Of a stretch of DNA of 64,000 nt, positions 45,537-54,908 are shown piece by piece. The notes under the pieces were generated by a model. It saw nothing but the letters and a program-made list of their open reading frames with translations. It did no database searches and had not been told where the DNA came from. Source of the DNA: Croceivirga radicis (GTDB lineage: Bacteria; Bacteroidota; Bacteroidia; Flavobacteriales; Flavobacteriaceae); NCBI RefSeq assembly GCF_002072105.2, contig NZ_MTBC01000011.1, forward strand, positions 81,589 to 145,588, in the 5' to 3' direction. Position 1 is the stretch's first letter. Each line of letters opens with the position of its first letter. The position numbers and the translations under genes were made by a program.

Positions 45537-46418
45537 ATGATGGAACCCTTTAAACAAAAACCAGCTTTTGAAGCTATAGAACCAAATTTTGGTTACTCTT
45601 TTACATATAATAAATACGATGAGTACAACCTTAACCATTACACTTCTTGGCATTACCACCCAGAATTAGAACTGGTCTATATAAACGGTGGCTCAGGAAA
45701 AAGACAAATAGGCAGCCATGTATCTTATTTTAGGGATGGGGATTTAATCCTAATTGGCAGTAACCTGCCTCATTGTGGTTTTACGGATAAACTTACCGGT
45801 AACAAAAGTGAAACGGTGATACAAATGAAAAAAAACTTCCTAGGAACGGAGTTTTTTAATATTCCGGAAATGAAACGGGTTAAAAACCTGTTGGACATTT
45901 GCAAAAGTGGAATTGCTTTTTACGGCAAGACAAAAACTAAAATTGGTGAAAAAATAGAAATACTAGAGTACCAGACCGATTTTCAACGCCTCCTTTCCAT
46001 ATTAAACATCTTAAATGAGCTGGGCAGTTCTGAAGAATACAAAGTACTAAATGCAGATGGTTTTACCATGCAGTCAGAAGTAAAGGACAATGACCGCATC
46101 AACATCGTCTTTAATTTTGTAAAAATGAATTTTAAAGAAGAAATAAAATTGGAGCAGATTGCAGACATGGTAAGCATGACGGTACCTTCTTTTTGTCGCT
46201 ACTTTAAAAAAATAACAAATAAAACGTTTACCCAGTTTGTAAACGAATATAGATTGGTGCACGCCTCTAAACTACTTGCAGAACAACCTATAAGTATTAC
46301 AGAGGTTTGTTATGAGAGTGGTTTTAACAACTTTTCCCATTTTAATAAATCGTTTAAAGCGTTTACTGGGCAAAATCCTTCGGAATACAGAAATGAATTA
46401 AAAGCGGTTTTACAATAA
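45537..46418 (+). CDS. AraC-family transcriptional regulator with N-terminal cupin
   Basis: The protein has 293 residues from the first ATG of an ATGATG pair at 45537; a TTG at 45522 is a weaker choice. The N-terminal cupin (about 30-95) has SWHYHPELELVYI and SNLPHCGF. The C-terminal AraC domain (about 190-290) has two helix-turn-helix motifs, ending ITEVCYESGFNNFSHFNKSFKAFTG. The cupin suggests sugar or small-ligand control. The AlkB-like gene begins 3 bases after its stop, so it may act on that gene or simply share its transcript. Confidence 0.9.
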   Translation: MMEPFKQKPAFEAIEPNFGYSFTYNKYDEYNLNHYTSWHYHPELELVYINGGSGKRQIGSHVSYFRDGDLILIGSNLPHCGFTDKLTGNKSETVIQMKKNFLGTEFFNIPEMKRVKNLLDICKSGIAFYGKTKTKIGEKIEILEYQTDFQRLLSILNILNELGSSEEYKVLNADGFTMQSEVKDNDRINIVFNFVKMNFKEEIKLEQIADMVSMTVPSFCRYFKKITNKTFTQFVNEYRLVHASKLLAEQPISITEVCYESGFNNFSHFNKSFKAFTGQNPSEYRNELKAVLQ

Positions 46419-46420
46419 AA

Positions 46421-47014
46421 TTGGCACAACTAGAATCCATAGTTTTAGATTTACCGCAGGCAGAAGTTGTTTACTTTCCAAATTTTTATGATTTAGAAAC
46501 GGCCAATTCTATTTTTAATCGTCTTAAAACAGAAACACCATGGCAGCAAGACAAGATTACTGTTTTTGGCAAAACGTATGACCAACCCAGATTAACGGCT
46601 CTTTATGGCAACAACGGTAAATCTTATACCTATTCCAATATTACCATGCAGCCGCATCCTTTTTCTGCTCTATTAAAAAAGATAAAAACCAAAACGGAGG
46701 AAACAACCAAAACCAGTTTTACAACGTGTTTGCTTAATCTTTATCGCTTTGGAAAAGATAGCAATGGTTGGCACGCAGACAATGAAAAAGAATTGGGTAC
46801 AAACCCAATAATTGCTTCGTTAAGTTTTGGTGCTCCCAGAGCTTTTCATTTTAAAAACAAGGAGAACAAACATCTAAAACATAAAATGATATTGGAAAAC
46901 GGTAGTTTATTGTTAATGAAAGGCACTACCCAACATCATTGGCTACACCAAATACCCAAAACGGCCAAACCAATTGGCCCGCGTATAAATCTTACCTTTA
47001 GGACTATAAGGTAA
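46421..47014 (+). CDS. AlkB-like 2-oxoglutarate/Fe(II) dioxygenase, TTG start
   Basis: The protein has 197 residues. Iron ligands are H118-A-D120 (GWHADNEK) and H176 (THHW-type region, QHHWLHQ), and R188 and R194 (GPRINLTFR) fit the 2-oxoglutarate site. The enzyme would remove methyl damage from DNA or RNA bases. The start is TTG: an in-frame TGA at 46394 blocks any longer frame and no ATG occurs in the first 75 codons, while the preceding AraC stop is 3 bases away. Confidence 0.9.
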   Translation: MAQLESIVLDLPQAEVVYFPNFYDLETANSIFNRLKTETPWQQDKITVFGKTYDQPRLTALYGNNGKSYTYSNITMQPHPFSALLKKIKTKTEETTKTSFTTCLLNLYRFGKDSNGWHADNEKELGTNPIIASLSFGAPRAFHFKNKENKHLKHKMILENGSLLLMKGTTQHHWLHQIPKTAKPIGPRINLTFRTIR

Positions 47015-47064
47015 TAACATTAAACAAAATTGACCTTGCATCAAGGCTACTATACCTTTACGGT

Positions 47065-47343
47065 ATGCAAAAAAAATTTACGGAAAGAGAATTAGACCGA
47101 ATTATAGAAATGGCCTGGGAAGACCGCACCCCTTTTGAAGCTATTACATTTCAATTTGGTATTTCTGAACAAGAAACCATAGAAATAATGCGCAAACATA
47201 TGAAAGCTAGCAGCTTTAGAATGTGGCGAAAGAGGGTACAAGGTAGAAAAACCAAGCATGCCAAATTACGGGATAACGGTACAGACCGGTTTAAGTGTTC
47301 TAGACAAAGACATATAAGTGGCAATAAAATTGCCAAACGCTAA
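47065..47343 (+). CDS. DUF2805 / TIGR03643-type small protein
   Basis: The protein has 92 residues: a helix-turn-helix-like N-half (FTERELDRIIEMAWEDRTPFE, FQFGISEQETIEIMRKHM) and a basic C-terminal tail (RMWRKRVQGRKTKHAKL). It is recognised as the DUF2805 family. It probably binds nucleic acid, but this is inference. It lies 50 bases after the AlkB-like gene on the same strand. Confidence 0.82.
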   Translation: MQKKFTERELDRIIEMAWEDRTPFEAITFQFGISEQETIEIMRKHMKASSFRMWRKRVQGRKTKHAKLRDNGTDRFKCSRQRHISGNKIAKR

Positions 47344-47346
47344 GGC

Positions 47347-48126
47347 TTATTTAAACAACTCGTTTAATACTTTGGCCAAACGCAAGCCTCCTTTTTTTAA
47401 TTGGCTAAACAACAAAGGATTATTTTCATAGCTGTAACGGTAGCTTAATTTCTCACCTACTTTGGCAGAGTCATAAAGTTTGTCCGCTAAAACATGTGAC
47501 TCTTCTAACCAATTGGTTACCGCTCCTACTTGTATTTGTAGCCTCTCTTGTTTTGTAATACTCTGTAGTAATTCATTGCCCAATTCTTCATAGCTCATTC
47601 CATAGCTTTCTATCATATTGGTATCCCAAACCCGATGCAGATTGCTACCATCATTAAACCACCTTACCTGTATATCGTTTCCTCCCTTATCTTCTCCCCT
47701 ACCAACATGCAGTGGTTGGTGTAAATCTCCAATTAAATGAACTAGCAATTTTAAGTGAAATATTTTATCATTTTTACTGCTGTTAGCATCCTTGATTACG
47801 GCTTGGCAGGTAGCTATAGCTGTTACAATGTCTCCATGTTCGCTCTTCTTGGAATCTTTGTATAGAGTGCCCAATGGATAATTTACGTAATGCCAAGGAG
47901 AATATTCAGAAAAGCTTCTGTCGGATTTTATTTCATCTGCATAAGTAGATACAAACGCCAAGCTGTGACCATCTAGCAACTTTTGAATTTTCTTTCTAGC
48001 TTTTTTAGTTAAATGCTGTTCCGCAATATGGCCAGTTACCCTATGTCCTTTTTTACCCCAAACCAAATTAGCGCTTGCAACCGTATGTACTAATAGAACT
48101 ACAAAAAAAATGTAATGCTTCATCAC
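47347..48126 (-). CDS. S1/P1-type nuclease, secreted
   Basis: The protein has 259 residues. A signal peptide (about 1-19) leads to WGKKGHRVTGHIA, where the Trp and His are zinc ligands of the mature protein. Other zinc ligands lie in HLIGDLHQPLHVGRG and NLHRVWDTNMI. These enzymes cut single-stranded DNA and RNA with three zinc ions, and probably gain phosphate and nucleosides outside the cytoplasm. It is convergent with the DUF2805 gene and divergent from the PBP gene. Confidence 0.93.
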   Translation of the reverse strand: MMKHYIFFVVLLVHTVASANLVWGKKGHRVTGHIAEQHLTKKARKKIQKLLDGHSLAFVSTYADEIKSDRSFSEYSPWHYVNYPLGTLYKDSKKSEHGDIVTAIATCQAVIKDANSSKNDKIFHLKLLVHLIGDLHQPLHVGRGEDKGGNDIQVRWFNDGSNLHRVWDTNMIESYGMSYEELGNELLQSITKQERLQIQVGAVTNWLEESHVLADKLYDSAKVGEKLSYRYSYENNPLLFSQLKKGGLRLAKVLNELFK

Positions 48127-48215
48127 CTTAAAAAATTTTGGGCAAATTTAGCATTGCTTCTAAACCAATTGTTAAATACCAAATAGTTTTAACCTTTTAT
48201 TATCATCTTACCATA

Positions 48216-50459
48216 ATGGAGAAAAAATTGTTTTTGCAGAAATTAAATAAAAAAAAGGTAGTAAAAATAGTGGCTATTAGCGCAGGCATACTAATAGTAC
48301 TACCCCTAATATTTATTCTCCTTGTAAACTTTGGAGCGTTTGGTAAACTCCCTACAAAAGAAGCATTAGCAAATATTGAACACCAACGAGCTTCTGAAAT
48401 CTATTCGGCAGATAGTATTTTAATAGGCAAGTTCTACTTAAACGATAGGCAGCCCATTCCTTTTAAGAACATGCCAAAAAACTTAAAAGAAGCCCTTATT
48501 GCAATAGAAGACGAGCGTTTTTATGACCATTCTGGAACCGATTTAAAAAGCATGTTTCGTGTTGCTTTAAAAAGCGTGTTGTTGGGCGATGAAAGCTCTG
48601 GTGGTGGTAGTACTATTACCCAACAGTTGGCCAAAAACCTATATCCCAGAAGAGAACGAAGCAATAACAACCTTGTTATAAATAAGGTAAAAGAAATGCT
48701 TATGGCTAATAGAATTGAGACTATCTACACAAAAGACGAAATTCTAGCTCTGTACCTGAACACCGTTTCTTTTGGTGACAACACCTATGGGATAGAAGCA
48801 GCTTCGCGTAAGTTTTTTAATACTGGTACAGACTCATTAAAAACTGAACAAGCTGCGGTTTTGGTTGGTATGCTTAAGGCAACATATGGGTACAACCCCA
48901 GGGTTTTTCCAGAAAAAAGCCGGGTTAGAAGAAATTTGGTACTGTACAACATGTACCGTAATGGTTTTATTTCTGAACAGGAAAAAGACAGTTTAACAGC
49001 CCTAAAATTAAAATTGAATTATAGAGATTACGATCATAACAATGGCCTAGCTCCTTACTTTAGAGAGGCCGTAAGAAAAGAACTTTTACCATGGTGCCAA
49101 GAAAATGAAGTAAACCTCTACACAGACGGACTTAAGATTTACACCACGTTAAATTATGAACTACAGCAGTTGGCAGAAAAAAATATGCTGTCTCACCTAG
49201 AAAACCTACAAATACAATTTGAAAAGGGACACGGAAGTAATGCACCATGGCTCAGCAACCCAAACTTGATTAAAAAAATAGCTAAACAAACCCTTTCTTA
49301 TAAAAAATTGAAAAAAGCGGGTCTAAAGGAACATCAGATTTGGGACAGTCTCAGTGTAAAAAGACCCATGAACTTACCTAGTTATATAGAGGATAAAGAA
49401 GTAAACGCAAGTACTTTAGACAGCATAGCACACTTTATAAAATTCTTAAATGTGGGTAGCCTAAGCGTGGACCCCAATAATGGGGCTATTAGAAGTTGGA
49501 TTGGTGGTGTTAACTACAATTATTTTAAGTATGACCATGTAAACCAAAGTAAAAGACAAGTAGGCTCTACCTTTAAGCCTATAGTTTATTTAGCTGCGTT
49601 GGAGCAAGGGGTACAACCTTGTGATTATTTTTCGGCAAGAGAGGTAGAATATGAAAACTTAAAGGGATGGTCTCCAAGTAACTCAGGAGATAAAGACGAG
49701 GCTTATTTAAATTATAGCATGGAAGAAGCCCTCACAAATTCCGTAAATACAGTAACCGTAAAAATTCTAGAAAAAACAGGCATAAACAACGTAATAGAAC
49801 AGGCAAAAAAAATGGGAATTGCTACAGAATTACCAAAAGAACCAGCAATTGCCCTAGGTGCAGGAGAAATAAAATTGATAGAAATGGCTAAAGCATATAG
49901 TTCTATAGCCAATTATGGCAAGGTTAGTCAACCCTATTTTATACAGAATATAAGTTCAGTTAACGATAGTTTATTGTATACCCACAAAAAAGAAACTACA
50001 ACTAGAACAAGCCTCTCCCAAGAAAATGCGGCTATAATTATAAATATGATGCAATCTGTAGTAGACCGTGGTACCGCGGCTAGAATTAGAAATACATATG
50101 GTTTATCTAATGACATTGCCGGAAAAACTGGAACCACGCAAAACAATAAAGATGCTTGGTTTGCTGCCATTACCCCTAAATTGGTACATATTACTTGGGT
50201 TGGCCTAGACCAGCACGAAATTGGTTTTAGTTCTACTGCTATTGGGCAAGGAGCCAATGCGGCGCTACCTGTTTTTGCCAAACTATATAAAGACATGAAC
50301 GGCAAACCAGAATTTGATAGTATTACCAAGGCAAAATTTAAACCGCTTTCTACTGCACTGACCAACAAATTAAGCTGTGATCCGATAAAAAGAGATGGCT
50401 TTTTAAAACGGCTGTTTACCAACCCCAATAAGAAGAAAAAGAAAAAATTCCAGGATTAA
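48216..50459 (+). CDS. Penicillin-binding protein 1A-type transglycosylase/transpeptidase
   Basis: The protein has 747 residues from the ATG at 48216; the frame opens at 48138 but a cytoplasmic KLFLQKLNKKK stretch followed by a membrane helix (about 18-42) supports the inner start. The GT51 domain has E98 in AIEDERFYDH and GGGSTITQQLAKN. The transpeptidase domain has S451-T-F-K454, SVN and K637-T-G-T. It polymerises and crosslinks peptidoglycan. The C-terminal tail is Lys-rich. It is divergent from the nuclease gene. Confidence 0.94.
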   Translation: MEKKLFLQKLNKKKVVKIVAISAGILIVLPLIFILLVNFGAFGKLPTKEALANIEHQRASEIYSADSILIGKFYLNDRQPIPFKNMPKNLKEALIAIEDERFYDHSGTDLKSMFRVALKSVLLGDESSGGGSTITQQLAKNLYPRRERSNNNLVINKVKEMLMANRIETIYTKDEILALYLNTVSFGDNTYGIEAASRKFFNTGTDSLKTEQAAVLVGMLKATYGYNPRVFPEKSRVRRNLVLYNMYRNGFISEQEKDSLTALKLKLNYRDYDHNNGLAPYFREAVRKELLPWCQENEVNLYTDGLKIYTTLNYELQQLAEKNMLSHLENLQIQFEKGHGSNAPWLSNPNLIKKIAKQTLSYKKLKKAGLKEHQIWDSLSVKRPMNLPSYIEDKEVNASTLDSIAHFIKFLNVGSLSVDPNNGAIRSWIGGVNYNYFKYDHVNQSKRQVGSTFKPIVYLAALEQGVQPCDYFSAREVEYENLKGWSPSNSGDKDEAYLNYSMEEALTNSVNTVTVKILEKTGINNVIEQAKKMGIATELPKEPAIALGAGEIKLIEMAKAYSSIANYGKVSQPYFIQNISSVNDSLLYTHKKETTTRTSLSQENAAIIINMMQSVVDRGTAARIRNTYGLSNDIAGKTGTTQNNKDAWFAAITPKLVHITWVGLDQHEIGFSSTAIGQGANAALPVFAKLYKDMNGKPEFDSITKAKFKPLSTALTNKLSCDPIKRDGFLKRLFTNPNKKKKKKFQD

Positions 50460-50476
50460 ATATTTTTAATATATTT

Positions 50477-50504
50477 ATGATATCATTTTAATATCATATA
50501 TCAT
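50477..50504 (+). promoter_or_regulatory. Repeated ATATCAT motifs at the start of the SPFH operon
   Basis: ATATCAT occurs at 50480, 50491 and 50498; the first is part of the perfect palindrome ATGATATCAT (50477-50486) and the last runs into the ATG at 50503. A near-consensus -7 box (TATATTTA, 50470-50477) lies just upstream. The layout fits a repressor site. Confidence 0.45.
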
Positions 50505-51372
50505 GAATCAATTAACCAACGAAAAAACCACTACTCCAATAAACGGGTACTTAATGTTGTTTTTAGCTGTTATACTAATTGCAGGGGGCACTTTTTTACT
50601 TTTTAACGGCGGTTCCCTACTATTAGTTTTAGCAATATTTATAGGCCTATTCCTGGCATTTGGTCTAGTCCTGGTAAACCCAAATAGTTCAAGGGTACTT
50701 CTCCTTTTTGGAAAATATGTGGGTACTATAAAGTCTAATGGCCTTTTTTGGGTACTCCCTTTTTATTCCAAGAAAAAAATATCCTTGCGTGCCAGTAATT
50801 TTGATAGTGAGCGCTTAAAAGTAAATGATAAGCTAGGCAACCCAATTATGATTAGCACCATTCTTGTTTGGAAGGTTACGGACACCTATAAAGCTGCTTT
50901 TGATGTTGATGATTATAAAAATTTTGTGCGCGTACAAACAGATGCAGCCGTTAGAAAATTGGCTAGTATGTACCCTTATGATAATTTTGCGGACGAAGGA
51001 ATTGAAGAAGATGTAACACTAAGGTCTAGTGTTAATGAAGTAAGTGAGGCGTTAGAAAAAGAAATTCAAGACCGTTTAGAAATGGCTGGTATAAAGGTTT
51101 TAGAGGCAAGAATTGGTTATTTGGCTTATGCACAAGAAATCGCCAATGCCATGCTTAAAAGACAACAGGCCACGGCCATAGTTGCAGCAAGGCATAAAAT
51201 TGTAGAAGGTGCGGTTAGTATGGTAGAAATGGCGTTAGAAGAACTAAGCAAAAAAGAATTGGTAGCTTTAGACGAAGAAAGAAAAGCTGCAATGGTAAGT
51301 AATTTAATGGTAGTACTCTGCTCTGATAAAGACGCTTCACCAGTGGTTAACGCCGGCACCTTAAACCATTAA
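50503..51372 (+). CDS. SPFH (band 7) domain membrane protein
   Basis: The protein has 289 residues. Two N-terminal hydrophobic segments (about 17-60) are followed by the SPFH domain (about 66-270; VLLLFGKYVGTI, ILVWKVTDTYKAAFDV, VLEARIGYLAYAQEIANAMLKRQQA). These proteins form membrane scaffolds. It is the first gene of a compact four-gene operon that ends with a ribbon-helix-helix protein. I believe a neighbour of the ribbon-helix-helix type is common for this SPFH subfamily in Bacteroidota, but this is from memory. Confidence 0.9.
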   Translation: MNQLTNEKTTTPINGYLMLFLAVILIAGGTFLLFNGGSLLLVLAIFIGLFLAFGLVLVNPNSSRVLLLFGKYVGTIKSNGLFWVLPFYSKKKISLRASNFDSERLKVNDKLGNPIMISTILVWKVTDTYKAAFDVDDYKNFVRVQTDAAVRKLASMYPYDNFADEGIEEDVTLRSSVNEVSEALEKEIQDRLEMAGIKVLEARIGYLAYAQEIANAMLKRQQATAIVAARHKIVEGAVSMVEMALEELSKKELVALDEERKAAMVSNLMVVLCSDKDASPVVNAGTLNH

Positions 51373-51374
51373 GA

Positions 51375-51533
51375 ATGAAAGAATACAAAGTAGTACAATT
51401 TAAATATGGATTAACCAATAACAACCAAAAATTGGAAGACTTGCTAAATAGCCATGCCCAGCAAGGCTGGGAAGTAAAACAATATCTAGAGCAGTCTTCA
51501 AAAATAATTTTTGAACGAAATAAGAATAGATGA
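51375..51533 (+). CDS. DUF4177-like small protein
   Basis: The protein has 52 residues: MKEYKVVQFKYGLTNNN, then LEDLLNSHAQQGWEVKQYLEQ. The strand-helix-strand pattern with NSHAQQGWE is typical of DUF4177. It starts 2 bases after the SPFH stop, and its TGA overlaps the next ATG (ATGA). It was missed by a length cut-off. Confidence 0.85.
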   Translation: MKEYKVVQFKYGLTNNNQKLEDLLNSHAQQGWEVKQYLEQSSKIIFERNKNR

Positions 51534-52456
51534 AAAAGCTAATTTTACTAGTATTCTTTTTCGCATTTAATAGTAAGGCACAGGTAATAATAGAACCGTT
51601 TACGGTGTACCACGATTCTATTAAACTTTCTGGAATTTTATCATACCCAGAAAGCAAAAAGCCATTGCCTTTGGCCCTATTTATTGCGGGTTCTGGACCA
51701 ATAGATAGGGATGGAAACTACAAGCCCATGATACATGCAGACTATGCGAAACAATTGGCCGATAGTCTAAACCAAAGAGGAATTGCATTTTTAAGATTTG
51801 ATAAACGTACTTTTTCTAAACAAAATATACGTTTGCAACCTAATATTGGTTTTGAAGATTTGGTTGCAGATGTTGCCACTATACTCAAAGCTTTTGAAAA
51901 AGACAATCGCTTTAAGGGCTATCATTTAATAGGCCACAGCCAAGGTTCACTAATAGCGATGCTACAAAAACATAAGAAACTAAAAAGTTTTATTTCTTTA
52001 TCTGGCCCCGCAAGGCCTATGGATGCTATTCTAATTACACAAATAACACAACAGAGCAAAGAATTAGCGGCAATAGCAAAAACCCATATTGAAGAGTTAC
52101 AACAAACAGATACCATAAAAGAAGTCAATCCTTTGCTACTATCCTTATTTGCGCCTCAAAACCAAAAGTTCATAAAATCATGGATGGCCTTTGACCCACA
52201 AGAAGAAATAAAAAAAGTAAACCTCCCTACACTTATTTTAAATGGCGACTTAGACATTCAAGTACCAGTAGAAGAGGCAAAACTGTTAAAGGCAGCGCAA
52301 CCTAAGGCAACACTCTTACTTTTAGAAAATACAACTCACACTTTAAAAGAGGTTACTAGAGCGCATCAACAACTTGCAACTTATACGGACCCTAAATACC
52401 CTTTATCCAATAATTTGGTTTTAGCATTGGAAAAATTTATAAAGTCGAATGAGTAA
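51530..52456 (+). CDS. Secreted alpha/beta hydrolase
   Basis: The protein has 308 residues. A signal peptide (about 1-18, ending SKAQ) precedes a hydrolase of the serine aminopeptidase/S33 type. GSGPIDRDGN forms the oxyanion region, the nucleophile Ser lies in LIGHSQGSL, the Asp in LNGDLDIQV, and the His in ENTTHTLKEV. The substrate is unknown. It is coupled by ATGA to the DUF4177 gene and overlaps the next gene by 8 bases. Confidence 0.88.
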   Translation: MKKLILLVFFFAFNSKAQVIIEPFTVYHDSIKLSGILSYPESKKPLPLALFIAGSGPIDRDGNYKPMIHADYAKQLADSLNQRGIAFLRFDKRTFSKQNIRLQPNIGFEDLVADVATILKAFEKDNRFKGYHLIGHSQGSLIAMLQKHKKLKSFISLSGPARPMDAILITQITQQSKELAAIAKTHIEELQQTDTIKEVNPLLLSLFAPQNQKFIKSWMAFDPQEEIKKVNLPTLILNGDLDIQVPVEEAKLLKAAQPKATLLLLENTTHTLKEVTRAHQQLATYTDPKYPLSNNLVLALEKFIKSNE

Positions 52457-52610
52457 GAAAAAAGGATTTGCCCTACGGTTAAACGAAGATATGCTCAAGG
52501 CTATTGAAAAATGGGCTGCAGACGAGTTTAGGAGTACCAATGGACAAATTGAATGGATGTTGATGAAAGCGCTCAAAGAGGCCAAAAGAGCACCAAAAAA
52601 AGACGATTAG
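52449..52610 (+). CDS. Arc-like ribbon-helix-helix DNA-binding protein
   Basis: The protein has 53 residues: MSKKKGFALRLNEDMLKAIE, then KWAADEFRSTNGQIEWMLMKAL. FALRLN forms the strand, and two helices follow, the second with RSTNGQIEWML typical of Arc/MetJ proteins. It overlaps the hydrolase end by 8 bases. As the last gene of the SPFH operon it could be its repressor, since repeated ATATCAT sites sit at the operon start; that is inference. Confidence 0.83.
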   Translation: MSKKKGFALRLNEDMLKAIEKWAADEFRSTNGQIEWMLMKALKEAKRAPKKDD

Positions 52611-52666
52611 CGTTATTTAGCATTTATTTAACAGCTCAAAACGTTAATTTCGGAGTGCTAATTCAA

Positions 52667-54874
52667 ATGACTATCATGGCCAAACTACTTGCCACGGGCA
52701 TACTTATGTCCTTGTTTCAACTTACGTTGGCACAGACCAATCCTAAAAATTTCACGGTTAAATTTACAGACCTACCCGTAAAACTAGACGGAATCTTGGA
52801 CGAACCAGAATGGGAGCATGCAGACGGACCTAACGGATTTCACCAATACTTTCCATCAGATAGCACATTAGCCCAAAAAGAAACCGAAATTAAAATGCTT
52901 TATGACGCCACCACGTTATACATTGCGGTAAAGGGTTACAGTGTTGGAAAAAATTACCTTACCCGTTCGCTACAACGCGATTTTAGAGGTGGTGGCATAG
53001 ACCAAATAAGTCTTGTATTTGACACTTTCAATGATGGTACCAATGCATTTTTGTTTGGTATGAACCCTTTTGGTGTACGCCGTGAGGCGTTAATTGCCAA
53101 TGGTGGAACAGATAGGGATGATTTTACCACCTCATGGGACGTTAAGTGGAGGGGTGAGTCTAAAATATATGATGATTATTTTGTCTCCGAGATAGCTATA
53201 CCCCTAACTTCTTTTAAGTTTCGTGAAGGTGAGACCAAATGGAGGTTTAATTGTTATCGTCTAGATATGCAGGCCAATGAACGCTCTACTTGGGTTAAAA
53301 TCCCTCAAAACCAATTAATTTTTAACCTCGCTTTTATGGGCGATATGCGTTTTGAAAAACCATTGGGAAAATCTAGGACACCTTTGGCCATTATTCCCTA
53401 TACCAACGGTATTTTGGCCAAAGACTATGAAGAAAATGATAACTTGAATAATTTTAAGGTAGGTGCGGATGCTAAAATTTCTATTGGAAATAGTTTAAAC
53501 CTAGACTTAACCGTTAATCCAGATTTTTCTACGGTAGAAGTAGATAATTTTATAACCAATCTAACCCGTTTTGAAGTTGCACTACCAGAACGAAGGCAGT
53601 TTTTTATAGATAACAATGATTTATTCGGAAGTTTTGGTGGGTCTAGAGATGCCAATCCATTTTTTAGTAGAAGAATAGGCATAGCTAAAGATACAGCAGA
53701 CAACACCATAGAAAACAGAATACTTGGCGGTCTCCGATTAAGTGGTAAAATCAACAAAAATTTGAGATTAGGATTTTTGAACATCCAGACCGAGGAAGAT
53801 TCAGAAAACGAAATAGCATCCAACAACAATATGATGCTGGCCTTACAACACAGAATGTTTGCCCGTTCTAATTTAGGGTTCTTTTTTATCAATAGACAAG
53901 CCATTAACCCGGGCGATTATTTAGAAGAGGATGAAACTTTTAACCGGGTTGTGGGCATTGATTACAATTTAGCAACTGCAGACAATAGTTGGCTTGGTAA
54001 GTTTTATGCGCATAAATCGTTTCAACCAGATGATTCTGAAGGAAATTATTCCCTAGGAGCCTTTTTTGGAAAAAACACGAAGTATTTTTCCGCTTTTATA
54101 GATGCCGTATCCGTAGACGAAGAATTTGAGTCTGACCTTGGTTTTATAAGAAGAACCGATATTTTTAAGGTGGCACAAATATTAGAAGGAAGGTTCTGGC
54201 CTAAAAAAGGTAAAATTAACCGGTGGGAAACCCAACTGTTCAATGTGGTTACTTGGAGACCTGGTCTAGACTGGTTGTATTCTGACTATAACATTAATTG
54301 GGAACTTACGGCAGAGTTTAAATCTTTGGAAAGATTACAGGGTAGGTTACAAAAACGCTTTGTGTACCTAACAGATTCTTTTGACCCTTCCGGAAAAGAT
54401 AATGCCGTTGAATTACCGGCCAATACAAGCTATCATTTCAACCGGGTAGAGTTGGAATTCCAATCCGATCAACGCCGTTTTTTTTCTTATGCCTTGGAAC
54501 CTAGCTATGGCCAATTCTTTAATGGAAACCGCTTGTCCCTAGAGGGTAGGTTTAGCCTGCGTTTTCAACCAAAAGTAGAATTAGGCCTTAATCTTCAGTA
54601 TGATAACATTTCGTTACCCGCCCCTTATTCTAGTGCGGATATTTGGCTAATTAGCCCAAGGGCAACGGTTACCTTTAGCAAATCTGTTTTTTGGTCTACT
54701 CTGGTACAGTATAGCAACCAACGAGACAATTTAGGTATAAACTCTAGGTTGCAATGGCGTTTTGCTCCATTATCAGATTTATTTCTGGTTTATAACGATA
54801 ATTATTTTGTAGATGTTTTTGCACCTAGATTTAGATCCATAAATTTAAAGTTTACCTACTGGCTTAATATTTAA
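52667..54874 (+). CDS. DUF5916 outer-membrane protein with CBM9-like N-domain
   Basis: The protein has 735 residues from the ATG at 52667 (52676 is also possible). A longer frame from 52553 overlaps the ribbon-helix-helix gene and is rejected, because a signal peptide (MAKLLATGILMSLFQLTLAQ) begins after these two Mets. The CBM9-like domain starts VKLDGILDEPEWEHADG (about 30-235). The DUF5916 barrel contains NPFGVRREALIANGG and TVNPDFSTVEVDNF. These proteins are common in Bacteroidota and probably lie in the outer membrane; their substrate is unknown. Confidence 0.9.
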   Translation: MTIMAKLLATGILMSLFQLTLAQTNPKNFTVKFTDLPVKLDGILDEPEWEHADGPNGFHQYFPSDSTLAQKETEIKMLYDATTLYIAVKGYSVGKNYLTRSLQRDFRGGGIDQISLVFDTFNDGTNAFLFGMNPFGVRREALIANGGTDRDDFTTSWDVKWRGESKIYDDYFVSEIAIPLTSFKFREGETKWRFNCYRLDMQANERSTWVKIPQNQLIFNLAFMGDMRFEKPLGKSRTPLAIIPYTNGILAKDYEENDNLNNFKVGADAKISIGNSLNLDLTVNPDFSTVEVDNFITNLTRFEVALPERRQFFIDNNDLFGSFGGSRDANPFFSRRIGIAKDTADNTIENRILGGLRLSGKINKNLRLGFLNIQTEEDSENEIASNNNMMLALQHRMFARSNLGFFFINRQAINPGDYLEEDETFNRVVGIDYNLATADNSWLGKFYAHKSFQPDDSEGNYSLGAFFGKNTKYFSAFIDAVSVDEEFESDLGFIRRTDIFKVAQILEGRFWPKKGKINRWETQLFNVVTWRPGLDWLYSDYNINWELTAEFKSLERLQGRLQKRFVYLTDSFDPSGKDNAVELPANTSYHFNRVELEFQSDQRRFFSYALEPSYGQFFNGNRLSLEGRFSLRFQPKVELGLNLQYDNISLPAPYSSADIWLISPRATVTFSKSVFWSTLVQYSNQRDNLGINSRLQWRFAPLSDLFLVYNDNYFVDVFAPRFRSINLKFTYWLNI

Positions 54875-54908
54875 TCTATTTAAGTTCTATTAATACAACC
54901 AACTATAT

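Noticed and set aside
48138..48215. N-terminal extension of the PBP1a gene
   Set aside because: It would add 26 residues before the usual basic-cytoplasmic and membrane-helix start; the ATG at 48216 fits better.
52553..52666. N-terminal extension of the DUF5916 protein
   Set aside because: It overlaps the ribbon-helix-helix gene and would put 38 charged residues ahead of a normal signal peptide.
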